Shown piece after piece: positions 1 through 11,559 of a stretch of 64,000 nt of DNA (its first letter is position 1; each line of letters opens with the position of its first letter). The notes beneath the pieces are model-generated. The model was not told the origin of the DNA. It saw nothing but the letters and a program-made list of their open reading frames with translations, and did not search any database. Source of the DNA: Sabellastarte sp. h YS-2021 (lineage: Eukaryota; Annelida; Polychaeta; Sabellida; Sabellidae); assembly GCA_964017235.1 (NCBI GenBank), contig OZ024929.1:29757464-29821463 (forward strand). Direction: 5' to 3'. The translations under genes were made by a program, and so were the position numbers.

Positions 1-129
1 GTCCGAGATTTTACCTAAATTTTGGAATGCACTAAAACTATAAAACGAATTTCCGGAAAATATCGGAAAATACGTAACGAATATTCAACCACAATTTTGA
101 TCTCCTCTTTCAGCTCTATAAAATGCCCT

Positions 130-540
130 CTGTCTGTGCGTCCATTCATCACGTTTTAACAAAAGCCTTTCTATCTCTTTAAATATTATAGCTAGAGCTT
201 CCAAATTTGCAGGATAAATTCATCATTGGAAAAACTTGTCTGGGAATCTTTTTCGGCTGATTCGGAAAAACAAGATGGCCGCCACGGGTGTTAACAAGAT
301 GGCTGCCATGGTTTTTTTTCAGATGTTCTGCCATGGGTTTTTTTTCGTTGATTTAGATGGCTGCCATAAGTATGTAGTTGCACTTTTATATAGCCTAAAA
401 ATAGCCTGCTTGGTATTGATTTTGGGCCTATTTTGAAAAACAACATGGCCGCCAGAGCCTTGCCAAATCTCTGCAAATAGCAGAATGTAAGGCCTAAAGG
501 TCTGTCTAAAGAAATGTGTTGCAGGTATCCTCACCAGTTT
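130..540 (+). repeat. dispersed repeat with ATGGCCGCCA motifs
   Basis: The block carries 'tttgcaggataaattcatcat', 'ggaaaaacaagatggccgcc' and related phrases that recur at 11.6-12.0 kb and 28.05-28.3 kb. It is therefore a copy of one dispersed family and not a gene. Short open frames here on both strands are incidental. Bases 1-129 show nothing recognisable. Confidence 0.6.
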
Positions 541-599
541 CTCCTTGGCCTTTTCAATGTTTTATGACCTTATTGCTTATGTCTTTTCATTTGGTGCTG

Positions 600-1900
600 T
601 TTTTTCAGACCTAGGTCCATAGCTAAGTGAGTAATAGCAATGGTGGCTACTTTCAGTAAAGTGCTCATAACTCCAAAACGACTGCATTTAGAGCATTTCT
701 GTAAAATATGTTGTTCAGCTACTTTCTCCATGCCTACAAGATGGTACCAATTTTAGGGGTCTATCTTGATAGCTAAGTGAGTAATAGCTAATTTCTGTTT
801 TTAACAATGACCAAAATGAGTAAGTTGCTTTTATCTTTGTAACTGTTACTTACAGTATTGGTCTCAAATATGTTGTTAAACAACTCCTTCATGTACTATA
901 TCATGGTGAGATTTCCAAGATGTAGCACCATAGCTAGCTGAGTAATAGCTACACTAAGTTTAACATTTGACCATTCAGCAAGTCACTTATAACTCAAAAA
1001 CTATTGAATATAGAGGATTTTTGTCAAATATGTTGTTTATCTACTTTTTGATGTACTGTGTCGTGGTGAATTTTCAGAGCTGTAAGTCCATAGCTAACTG
1101 AGTAATAGCTACTTTGAAATTTCTTAATTTCAACATTGAATAAATCACTTAACTGTCTTATACCTCCAAAACTATTGAATTTAGGGAATTATTGTCAAAT
1201 ATGTTAATCAGTTACTTTTTAATGCTCTGTGTTGTGGAAAAGTTTCAGAGCTGTATTTCCATAGCTAACTGAGTAATGGCTACTTTGAATTTCAACAATG
1301 AGCAAATCACTTATAACTCCAAAACTATTAAATTTAGAGAATTATTGTCAAATATGTTAATCAGTTACTTTTTAATGCTCTGTGTTGTGGAAAAGTTTCA
1401 GAGCTGTATTTCCATAGCTAACTGAGTAATGGCTACTTTGAATTTCAACAATGAGTAAATCACTTATAACTCCAAAACTATTAAATTTAGAGAATTATTG
1501 TCAAATATGTTGTTCACTTACTATTTGATGTACTGTGTCATGGGAAATTTTCATGGCAGTATCTCCATAGCTACCTGAGTAATAGCTACTTTGAGGGTTT
1601 CCATTGAGTAAATCACCTTTAACAGCAAAACTGTTGAATTTAGAGGATTTTTGTCAAATATGTTCTTCACCTACTTTTTGATGTACTGTGAAATGGCAAA
1701 TTTTGAGAGCTGTAGGTCCATAGCTAACCGAGTAATAGCTTCTTTCATGGTTCTCCATTGAGTAAATCACTTATAACAGCAAAACTGTTGAATTGAAAGG
1801 ATTTTTCTCAGATATGTTGTTTAGCTACTTTTTATGTACTGTGTAATGGCAAATTTTGAGACCTGTAGGTCCATAGCTAACTGAGTAATAGCTACTTTGA
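600..1900 (+). repeat. tandem satellite, 152-171 bp units (about 9 copies)
   Basis: The phrase 'agctaactgagtaatagct' recurs near 629, 780, 940, 1100, 1271, 1423, 1577, 1730 and 1882, giving spacings of 150-171 bp. Units share a second conserved stretch about atcacttataactccaaaact. The same family forms the cleaner 155 bp array at 13.7-16.3 kb. Unit-length variation and substitutions suggest an old array. Confidence 0.85.
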
Positions 1901-2230
1901 TTTTTGTGGAAAATGAAAAAGTCTTAATATCTCGAAAACTGTAAGAGATAGAGCGATTTTGAGTGAATTTTTGACCCACAGGGTAGTACATGAGTATACT
2001 ATGCAAAAGGGAAAAAATTCAATTTTCGCCACTTTTGGTGGCTATCTTTGATTTTAGCAGAAAATAAACATTGAAAATATCTTCGAAATGGTACCAGACA
2101 GAGCGATTTCGAGCGTATTTTTGACCCACAGGGTAGTACAACAGTATTCTGTGACTAGGGGAAAAATGTCATCTTGGATTTCAGCGGAAAATGAAAAATT
2201 GTGAATATCTCGGAAAAGGTATTTCCTCCC
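1900..2230 (+). repeat. two degenerate units of the 169-bp satellite
   Basis: 'gagatagagcgattt' and 'gacccacagggta' occur twice, near 1947 and 2095. These are the hallmark phrases of the 169 bp array at 5.87-7.11 kb. They follow directly on the 155-type array, the same order of modules seen at 5.64-7.1 kb. Confidence 0.7.
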
Positions 2231-2259
2231 CTTTAATGCTCGGCGGGAGATACACACCA

Positions 2260-4190
2260 CAGCAGTGGTCTTGTTTTTTTAAGGTTTTTGGCTTTTTATA
2301 TCAGTGGAAAATTGTAAATGCTTGGAATATTTTTGAAAGAATTTTAAACAGTATTTCTAAATACATTTTCCATTTTAGATTTATGACTTAGTAGAAGAGA
2401 TTGATCTGACATATGCAATTATTTTGTGTTTAAATGATGTATTATATATCACAACTTTAAAAGTGGAATATTAACATTTAATATCATTCAGATGTACACT
2501 TGGTAATATTTGTGAAAAAGTTGAATGCAGTGTTTCTTGGTAAAGTGCACATGTTGGTCTTTTGTGTTGTTAGTTGAGGATGTTGGACTGTTGGGATTCT
2601 GATAGACCAGAAAAAGTGTATTTCCAATAAGATATTGTGATAAATTCAAAACTAAGTAGTTGAATAAAATGTCAATTAAAGGTTATTTTTTATGAAACCT
2701 ATATTTAACCCCTTCGTGTAATGTAAAGGACAACATTGTGATCTTTTGTCTAGAATCAAAGGCTTAGAGTGTTGTAGAAAGACTTTTGTTATAAACTTGT
2801 ATGATGCTGCTATAAATAGGATTGTTTGATTATATGATGGTGTATTTTTATAGGGTTAAAATGTGACATTAATACAAAACAAAGTAGAGAGAATTTCCAT
2901 ATTGGCTGGAATGATGTCAGTGATTGATAAAACTGTGTCACTGTGGACTCTTGATTAACAGTTAAAAAGGTGTCACGAGAGTTTATTGAGATAGTAATAT
3001 TTGTGGTTTTGTAAAACCCAAGTAAAAGGGATTAGAAGTATAAAGAGCTGGAAATAAAAGACTCTTCAGTTGAAAGTAACATAAAGAAGACAAATTACAC
3101 TCCACCTGAATACATACAATGATAAAATTCAAATGTGATAATACTTGAAAAAGATGATTTCTCAAAATAACCATTTCTATGGAGCTTTTCATTGTGGAAA
3201 CATGGAAAATTAAATAATTGAAAATTGTGTATTCTTGATTTCCCTCTTTAATATAGGGGTTTAGCAGTCCATGGTCAGTGATTAGAATGGCCAAATGTCC
3301 CTATTTAATGTGTTTTAAATGATCTTTAAAGTATTAACACATGTAAATTTTAAACTTTATTTACTTCATTTGACATGGTATTTATTCAAGACATGTTGAT
3401 AATATGTACACAAGAACACTGAAAATGGTACAAATGACCTTTCTCAAAGGCTTTGTCAAACCTAAACAATGTCTGAGCACATGTAAATATCTATCAAACC
3501 AGTATGCCTTACTTGCAATACATAGTGAAGGATGTCACAGTGGTTATGATTTATGTGTTCCAAGGCTACAAGGGAGAGAGAATCTGATCAATCATAAAAT
3601 AAACTAGGCCAAAGCAATGCACTTTTATGATTGTCCTGTACAATGGTCAAATGTGTAATATCATTTATTTTGTGTTCCTGTGTGCTCTGCTTAATTTCTC
3701 TATATATACATTTTGTACAAGCTGACTTTATCTTTTGAAGTGAAAATTTTCCATGTATATTTCCCATAATTTATAAAGGAAACTGAACTTTTACTAAGAC
3801 TATTCTCCCCTCACAATGAATACCTCACAGAAATCAAATGCATAATTTTGCACTATGTGTTCAGCAGTGTAGTTTAACAATGACTTCCTGGCTGTTGAAC
3901 GGGACGTAAAATCCCAACTTTGACCTTTAACAATGACTTCACAAAAGTGTGTCTGTGATGATTATTCCTATATAAGGATATTTTCGACAACATGCTTCCC
4001 CCCCCCCCCCTTTAAACTTTAACATGTTTTAATTTTTTAACTTATTGGGATACAATGTTTTTCTTTTCAACAAGCCTTTTCTGGTAGCAAACTAGCCCTA
4101 TCTGGCTATTAGTACTTTGTTGTAATTAGGAGTTTGACCTGTTTTATGTTTGATCTGTATAAAGTTTAGCAATATATAGCCTTTGTTAAT
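2260..4190. other. AT-rich intergenic stretch, no gene seen
   Basis: No open frame here resembles a known protein and no convincing exon pair was found. The only recognisable items are a retroposon tail near 3890-3925 and a 13-nt C run at about 3998-4010. Confidence 0.5.
3885..3925 (+). repeat. 3' tail of a second SINE-like family (family B)
   Basis: The tail 'gttgaacgggacgtaaaat' followed by 'cccaactttgac' recurs with minor changes at 10770, 26055, 44040 and 49095. In the better copies it lies downstream of a tRNA-type B box. Only the 3' end is visible here. Confidence 0.45.
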
Positions 4191-4654
4191 TATCTCCTGC
4201 CTGCGGCCAAAGGCCGTGGTCGGGAGATTATAAAACGCCTACGTGCGTCCGTCCGTCCGTTCGTCACGTTTTTGCATAAACCTTAATATCTCATTCATTT
4301 ATGAAGATATCTTCACCAAATTTGGAGGGAATGTTTATGGCTACGAAAACCTGTCTCTGAAAAAATTTATCCTCATTTTGAAAAAAACAAAATGGCTGCC
4401 ATAGCCAATTGTTTGAAAATTGTAAAAGTGCTCTAAATCTTGAAATATTCCAGCTAGCTTCATCAAATTTGCACAAAAGCTATATGGCTAGAAAAGCTAG
4501 CCTGATAGTAATTTTGGACTAGTTCAAAAAACAAAATGGCCGCCATATCACATGTTTAATGTCAAACGGGGTTATCCTATTAAGAAGGCCTTATATCTCC
4601 TCAAATATTGCTCCTAGAGGTTCAGAATGTGAAAACAACTTTAGGAAGTCATGG
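4190..4654 (+). repeat. dispersed repeat, left arm of a large inverted pair
   Basis: Starts with a GC-rich hairpin around 4196-4231 ('gcggccaaaggcc' core), then 'cgtccgtccgtccg', then 'gaagatatcttcacc' and 'aacaaaatggctgccata'. The same sequence runs in reverse orientation at about 7.9-8.3 kb, so this block and that one form an inverted pair about 3.5 kb apart. It is interrupted at 4655 by the hAT-type insert and resumes at 5040. Confidence 0.7.
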
Positions 4655-5039
4655 TAGTGGTGTGAACGGTAAACCGGTATACCGCATTTTGTTTCATTTA
4701 GGTAGAAATGACGAAATCCACAAAGAATATTTAAGTACCGGTTATTGAAAACGTCATCATATTAGGCTTTCTACTGGTTAATATTTCGTCAAAACAATAA
4801 AGAGCATATACATTTGAGGAAAAAGTTACATTTTCGCTTTATATTCATGGTAAATGAAGTTTACAAACCTCAAAATATCTCGCGAATCCATATTTCGTAT
4901 TGAGAATGTAGCTCATGTACGCTCGCATAAAACTTTTTATTATATATCTGTACACTTTCGAAATCCCGGATTTCGTTCGGTTTCAAAGCCCCGAAAACCG
5001 GTTTTTATTTTCACAACCGGTCAGACCACTAAGTCATGG
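4647..5039 (+). mobile_element. hAT-type MITE (4655-5031) with 8-bp target duplication
   Basis: The insert is flanked by identical octamers 'agtcatgg' at 4647-4654 and 5032-5039. Its ends are imperfect inverted repeats: it opens with 'tagtggtgtgaacggt' and closes with 'accggtcagaccacta'. An 8-bp duplication with TA(G) termini is typical of hAT transposons. The related uninterrupted host sequence at 7448-7490 ('gaagatatggcctagg') acts as an empty-site comparison. There is no transposase frame in 377 bp, so it is non-autonomous. Confidence 0.85.
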
Positions 5040-5450
5040 CCTAGGAATCTTTTCCAGGTGTTGAATTTGACCTTTAACCCCTGCTTCAAAGTTAAATGAG
5101 GTCGTCACATTTACAGCGTCCTTATTTCTCCCTTATTATTGGTGCTATGGCTTCAGATTGTAAAGACAGACCATGAAAAGCATAGGTTGTGGTCGAGAGA
5201 TTGTAAACGCCTTCCATACGTATGTCTGTTTGTGCATCCGTCCGTGTGTCCGTTTGTTAGGTTTTAACATACACCTTAACATCTCATTCATTTAAAAAGA
5301 TATCTTCATCAAATTTGCAGGCCGGGAATGTTTATGGCCGCCATAGCCAATTGTTTAAAAATCATAAAGTTGTACTGAATATCGAAATATTCCAGCTAGC
5401 TTCATCATATTTGCACAAAAGCTATATGGCTAGAAAAGCTAGCCTGATAG
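5040..5450 (+). repeat. continuation of the 4.19-kb dispersed repeat
   Basis: Resumes with 'ggcctaggaatcttttcc' directly after the MITE. A second partial copy of the same repeat starts near 5185 ('ggtcgagagattgtaaacgcc') and runs to 'gctagcctgatagtaatt' at 5453, where another insert begins. Confidence 0.6.
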
Positions 5451-7257
5451 TAATTATGTCCACCCCACTGGGGGGTGGACAAATTATTTTTCTTTTTCCG
5501 CCGTCCGGTGTCCGGCGTCCGGCGTCCCACTTGGTTTCCAGACATTTTAGGCAACAGTTCTTATCCTATCTTTACCAAATTTGGCATGCAGGTTTATTGG
5601 GTTAATAGCTTGTATGAGATTGCTTTTGGTGATGATAGCTCTATAGCTAACTGAGTAATAGCTACTTTGCTACTTTTGAGTAGCTCTTTGGTTTCCAGAC
5701 ATTTTAAGGAATGCTATTAAGCCTAGCTTTCTGAAATTTGGTATGGAGGTTCATTGGGTTAATAGCTTGTATGGGATTGCTTTTGGGGGGAATTGTTTCA
5801 TAGATGAGTGAGTAATTAATTAAATAAATGAGTAATTACTTATTAGCTATTTTGAATACTGAAAAAGGCAAATGTGCTCATATCTCCTAAACCATGCGAG
5901 ATGGAGCAATTTCGTCGAAATTTTCGACCCACAGGACATCTAAGGACTGTACTCTTTGCAATTTTCCAAAAATTTTCCCCTCCCCAAAAATGGCGGCCAT
6001 TTTGAATTTTCGAATTTTTGCCAAAAATGGCAAAACACAAATTTGCTTCTATCTCCTTAACCGTGCGAGATAGAGCGATTTCGTCAAAATTTTTTACCCA
6101 CAGGGTATTTGAGCATTGTATTCTTGGCAATTTTCCAAAAATTTTCCCCTCCCCCAAAATGGCGGCCATTTTGAATTTTCGAATTTTTGCCAAAAATGGC
6201 AAAACACAAATTTGCGTCTATCTCCTTAACCGTGCGAGATAGAGCGATTTAGTCAAAATTTTCGAACCACAGGGTATCTAAGGAATGTACTCTTTGCAAT
6301 TTTCAAAAAATTTTCCCCTCCCCAAAAATGGCGGCCGTTTTGAATTTTCGAATTTTTGCCAAAAATGGCAAAACACAAAATTGCTTCTATCTCCTTAACC
6401 GTGCGAGATAGAGCAATTTCGTTGAAATTTTCGACCCACAGGGTATCTAAGCATTGTATTCTTGGCAATTTTCAAAAAATTTTCCCCTCCCCAAAAATGG
6501 CGGCCATTTTGAATTTTCGAATTTTTGCCAAAAATGGCAAAACACAAATTTACATCTATCTCCTTAACCGTGCGAGATAGAGCTATTTCGTCGAAATTTT
6601 CGACCCACAGGGTATCTGAGGAATGTAATCTTTGCAATTTTCAAAAAATTTTGCCCTCCCCAAAAATGGCGGCCATTTTGAATTTTCGAATTTTTGCCAA
6701 AAATGGCAAAACACAAATTTACATCTATCTCCTTAACCGTGCGAGATAGAGCTATTTCGTCGAAATTTTCGACCCACAGGGTATCTAAGGATTATACTCT
6801 TTGCAATTTTCAAAAAATTTTCCCCTCCCCAAAAATGGCGGCCATTTTGATTTTTCGAATTTTTGCCAAAAATGGCAAAACACAAAATTGCTTCTATCTC
6901 CTTAACCGTGCGAGATAGAGCGATTTCGTCGAAATTTTCGACCCATAGGGTATCTAAGAAATGTACTCTTGCCAAGTTTCAAAAAATTTTCCTTTTCCCA
7001 AAAATGGCGGCCATTTTGAATTTTCAAATTTTTGCTAAAAATAGAAAAACAGGAATTTGCTTCTATCTTCTTAACCGTGCAAGATAGAGTGATTTCATAA
7101 AAATTTTCGACCCAACCAATGCAAAAAGGCATGAAGCTGAAATAATTTACATGTACACTAATAAATATTTAAGCATCATTGATATATTTTACAAATGAAA
7201 CAGGGTCTTGTAAGACTACTGTACAATTTTGGCAAAAGGTTCATGGGGTGGACATTA
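5451..7257 (+). mobile_element. satellite-carrying non-autonomous insert (pearl/Helitron-like or TIR element)
   Basis: The host repeat breaks at 'gatagtaatt' (5454) and resumes near 7310-7320 with 'ttttgacctagttc', so the material between is inserted. It opens with a 9-bp hairpin (5458-5466 with 5472-5480) and ends near 7245-7257 with 'ggggtggacatta', the reverse complement of its opening. Inside are about two 155-type units (5640-5830) and an array of 169 bp units. Non-autonomous elements with a 150-170 bp tandem core are known from bivalves ('pearl' elements). The class assignment is inference; the insertion and internal structure are visible. Confidence 0.55.
5870..7110 (+). repeat. 169-bp satellite array, about 7 units
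   Basis: The phrase 'gcgagatagagc' recurs every 169 bp (units clear from about 6060 to 6910). Each unit contains three short inverted repeats: 'gtcgaaattttcgac', 'atggcggccat' and 'ttgccaaaaatggcaa'. Because 169 is not a multiple of three, the 74-81 residue open frames seen on both strands shift frame from unit to unit and are not genes. Confidence 0.92.
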
Positions 7258-7309
7258 CACATGATAATGTGTGTTCTTCTATGCTATCTTGTTTCTATTC
7301 GCATCTACT

Positions 7310-8370
7310 ATCAACAGGGCGTCCTATTTCTAGTTTTGACCTAGTTCTAAAAGGAAAATGGCCGCCATATCACATGTTTAATGTCAAATGGGGTTATTCT
7401 GTTAAAAAGGCCTTTTATCTCCCCTAATATTTATCTTACAGTTCGGGATGTGAAAACAACTTGTAGGAAGATATGGCCTAGGAATCTTTTCCAGGTATTG
7501 AATTTGTCCTTCGACCCCTGCTTCAACGTTAAATGGGGTCGTCACACTAAAATGTCCTTATTTCACCCTTATTATTGGTGCTATGGCTTCAGAATATAAA
7601 GACAGATCATCAAAAGTCCTGGCCTTCGAATGTTTTGCCTGAGATAAACTTTGGCCTTATTTTGAAAAATGAGGCTAAAATTTTGCAGAGAAAGGTTTTC
7701 ATAGGCATACACATTCCCTGCAAATTTGGTGAAGATATCTTTATAAATGAATGAGTGGACAGACGCATGCACGTACGGACACACGTACGGAAGGCGTTTT
7801 ACAATCTCCAGCACCTACAGTTGCCCATGTTCAGACCCAAAGTCAGAAAATAAACTAGTAGAAGATTAATGTGAATGTTGGGATAATTTTTTTACATGTT
7901 GGTATAAAATATTAGGGGTGATATAAGGCCTTTTTAATAGGATAACCCCATTTAACATTAAGCATGTGATATGGCAGCAATTTTGTTTTTTTGAACTAGG
8001 CCAAAATAACTATCAGGCTACCTTTTTCTAGCCATATAGCTTTTGTTCAAATTTGGCGAAGTTAGCTGTAATATTTCAAGATTTAGAGCACCTTTATGAT
8101 TTTCTAACAATTATCTATGGCAGCCATTTTGTTTTTCAAAATGAGGGTAAAATTTTGCAGAGAAAGGTTTTCATAGGCATACACATTCCCTGCAAATTTG
8201 GTGAAGATATCTTTATAAATGAACGAATGGACAGACGCATGCACGTACGGACACACGTACGGAAGGCGTTTTACAATCTCCAGCAGCTACAGTTGCCCAT
8301 GTTCAGACCCAAAGTCAGAAAATAAACTAGTAGAAGATTAATGTGAATGTTGGGATAATTTTTTTACATT
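7310..8370 (-). repeat. inverted, duplicated copies of the 4.19-kb dispersed repeat
   Basis: About 7669-7890 and 8141-8370 are direct copies about 472 bp apart ('ttgcagagaaaggttttcat', 'gaagatatctttataaatga', 'cacgtacggaaggcg'). Read on the minus strand they match 4200-4640. The first 350 bp (7310-7600) still match the plus-strand copy. The block thus holds both arms of an inverted structure spanning 4.19-8.37 kb. Confidence 0.7.
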
Positions 8371-8966
8371 TGGTATAAAATCTTTAAGATATCAGTGCAA
8401 AGGTTTTAAAATTGAGAATATAATGAAAAATTTGAAAAGCGCTAAATATAATTGAATAAGAAACACACATACCATATAGGTGTGCAATAACAGAACAGTA
8501 TCCAACTGTTAATATGTTAATATTCCATAAAGCAAAGCAGTGCCCATCATTGAGCTACTGGTATCATGCCAACCTAGCTTAGGTGGTTCCTGTTCAGGTC
8601 AGCCTACAAGGTCAAATCAAGGTCAAGCTGTAGCTTGTCCAGTTAACCAGATAACATTATAAAACTAAGGAAAAGCAGCTGGAGGTCAAAACTGATATAG
8701 AGGGGTGCCAGGGTCAGCCTGGCTCTGCCTAGGTCCAAAAATTGTTGATCTATATCAATCCCTAACTAAAGGGAGAACTCCCAAGAGGTGGACAGTGGTG
8801 TCTGTATGTAAACAAAATATAAATGTTTTGTTGTTTCAATATATGTGTTTTTATGTTTCTTTACTGTTAATCTTTGCTATCATCAAAGTTCTGAACTCAG
8901 TGAATAATGTATGCATTTAATGTTGCATATCACACATAAAGTTTAAAATGAATATGTCGTGGTATA
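8371..8966. other. intergenic, nothing recognised
   Basis: AT-rich unique-looking sequence without a supportable gene, RNA or repeat. Confidence 0.4.
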
Positions 8967-9009
8967 AAGTCCAATCTGGTAGAATTTCAAATTCTACCGG
9001 ATTGGACTT
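8967..9009. repeat. near-perfect hairpin, 21-bp arms
   Basis: Arms 8967-8987 and 8989-9009 are reverse complements with one mismatch, separated by a single base. The arm contains 'gtccaatctggtagaattt'. Such a cruciform-capable palindrome usually marks a foldback element or a young inverted duplication. Confidence 0.85.
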
Positions 9010-9665
9010 TCTACCAGTAGAATGTCCAATCTAGGAGATTTGGGTATTGCCTTGGGGTTTGAAATCTAATAGGACTTTGGATGAGGAGACAGTACTACAA
9101 GCTTTACATGCTGGGATCAACTATGCAGTTGCGACAAACAAATGCTACTGCAGAATTATAGGTCTGAATAGGTCAACTAAATGCCATGTAGAAAGTGACT
9201 GCTGTCAAAATTTAATTTGCTAAAACTGTACTCCCTTTGAAAAATGGTGATGGGATTTTATGCTGATTGTAAAATTCTTAAAATAGACTGAAAGTTTGAG
9301 TTTCTGTCATGTCTATTGATGTTAAATCTGTGTTACAGAAAGATATTTTCTTAAATATGTGTTTTCTTCATTTGTGAAAGTTCCACGTTGCTTAAATGAC
9401 AGATTTAAATGTATAGAAGGTCCACTGTTTATGTTTCAGTTGGACTTTCTTTCAAGCTTATATGGAGTTTCTACAAAGATTACATACATTCTGGTACACA
9501 TACCTATATCTGTGAGATTGGAATATCTAACAAGTTTATTACATTTCAGACCCCCAGCAAAACCCAAATCTCCTAGATTGGACTTTCTACCAGTAGAAAC
9601 TCTAATTGGAGTTTCTACCAAGTTTATTGGACTTTCTACTGGTAATTGGACTTTCTACCATGACA
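8967..9665. repeat. foldback-like block built from attggactttctac motifs
   Basis: The sequence at 9010-9060 ('agtccaatctaggagattt', sense variants) reappears in reverse complement at 9565-9600 ('aaatctcctagattggact'), followed by several further attggactttctac copies up to 9655. The arms flank about 500 bp of unrelated sequence. There is no coding frame of note. Confidence 0.6.
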
Positions 9666-9699
9666 AATATATTATACTTTATTTCTCTGATTACAGTTA

Positions 9700-9870
9700 T
9701 ATAAATATGATTTTAAGTTCTGTCAACCAGATTTTAAATTCTGTCAAAAGAACTTAAAATTCCTCCAAACCAATGAAATTCAAGGATTTTACGTTCTGTC
9801 ACCAGAACTTAAAATTCTAAGTTCTGTCAATTGAAATTAAAATTCTGTCAATTTTTAAGTTCTGTCACAA
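9700..9870. repeat. cluster of ttctgtca / agaacttaaaa motifs
   Basis: 'aagttctgtca' and its variants occur about six times, interleaved with the inverse phrase 'agaacttaaaatt'. This makes a dense patch of short direct and inverted repeats. Origin unknown. Confidence 0.5.
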
Positions 9871-11230
9871 CATATACATTAATTATCCGGCACTTGCCAT
9901 GCATATGGTAAGAAGTTTACTTTAACATCCCATTTGACTGAAGAATGGGTAATTTATTCGTTCTTTGACCTCTCAACTTTGGGCTTTAAGACAAAATTAA
10001 AACACAAATATGTACATTTATTTAGAACAAACTTAATTCTTCTACCTCATCAGACTTTTATAATCAAAGGTAGAGTTACAATCAAAAATTACAAATATGT
10101 CGTATCGGAAAGTCCTGTCCACAATACTCCAATTGGATTTTCTGATGTCAGAAGTCCAGTTGGAGTTTCTGATGGATGTTTTAGTCACATTTTGAAATTT
10201 TAACAAAATTATTAATTATCAAGTTTGTATGCATCCATTTATGTTTCTATTTTTCCCCGGAGTATCAAAACCTTTTTCGATAGGCAAGAGTACTTACTCA
10301 CTATTTTCTTATAATCAAGTCCATTAGCCCATGCTGCCTTTTATGTTCATGTTTTTCAGGAGTAGCAAAAGCCTCTTTTTATAGGATTAACTACCTAGTC
10401 ACAATTTTCTTCATTCAACCCAACTAGCTGATGTACTTTTGATACTTGATCATATGACAAAAAATGTGATAAATAAATTTGTGTATTAAATAATCTGTTG
10501 TGTATTAAATAAAGTTAACTTAAACAACCCCTTTTATCTTCATCCATAATAATTGCAATCCTTCAATTAAAATTACAACAGAATTGGATTTTTCTGATGG
10601 ACAAGACATTCTGATTCATGGAAATCAGAAGCTCCAATCCATTAGAATTTCAAATCTTGAAATCAGAACATCAAATTGTAAAATAAATTTACTATGTGAT
10701 CCTGGATGGAATACTGGTCATTTTAATGTGGGATGAAATGAGGGCCTATCATGATCTAGCCTGAGCTGTGGAGTGGGACATAAAATCCCACTGTTTCTTC
10801 TTTCAGTGCATTCTATGTAAAGTTTATTTCTTCAGCCAACTAAACTAGACATTGAACACTTGCACTCAGTTGAGCATTTTCATTGAATAGGTTCTTAGGA
10901 ATTTTTCACATGGAATAATGGGTGAAAAATTCACTATTGTAACTGCTGTGCTCCATCGTTGTAAAAAAAATTACTTTCACAACAGTTGTACAATTGAATA
11001 ACATTGTTATTTAAATAAGAAACTACATGTATAAGGAGTCGTACTTTTCCATTGAACAAGTTGTTTAATCTCAGCATTTCTCTGATAAAAGTGCTTAAAA
11101 ACAGTAATTTTAAGATTAACAGTGTTCTTGAATGAGATTTTTATGTCAAAGTATGTGTTGTACATCAACATTCCTTGAATGTTTGTGGTCATTTTAAAAT
11201 TGTTCCTGAGAACTTAATGTTTATAATATT
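9870..11230. other. intergenic with weak foldback motifs and a family-B tail
   Basis: Short attgga/tttctgatg motifs recur at 10125-10180 and in the other orientation at 10580-10680. A family-B retroposon tail ('gtgggacataaaatccca') lies near 10771-10790. No gene was found. Confidence 0.4.
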
Positions 11231-11237
11231 ATAAAAT

Positions 11238-11456
11238 GTTATCCTAAGACAGTTTAGCAGTTACAAACACAGGTGTGAGATGTGAGATCTTAGTGATAAT
11301 CTTCCACAATGTATATAACCACACACAAATGTTATGTTATTTATATGTTATCCTCAGACAGTTTAGCAGTCACAAACACAGAGGTGTGAGATGTAAGATC
11401 ACAGTGATAATCTTCCACAGTGTGTATAACCAAACACAACTGCTATTGGGAAAATA
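11238..11456 (+). repeat. tandem duplication, 109 bp x 2
   Basis: 'gttatcct' plus 'agacagtttagcag' starts at 11238 and again at 11347. The two units are about 90 percent identical by eye through 'gataatcttccaca'. Confidence 0.8.
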
Positions 11457-11559
11457 AAATACATTGAAAGAAATGTTTTTTTTTTCTTTAATTTGTGTAT
11501 GAATATATGTAGGATATATGATGGATACTATGGATTATGTAAACTATGATTTAATACGC

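Noticed and set aside
6018..7130. Seven or more overlapping 70-80 residue open frames on both strands
   Set aside because: They are a by-product of the 169-bp satellite. The unit is not a multiple of three, each frame drifts into the next unit, and the opposite strand is equally open.
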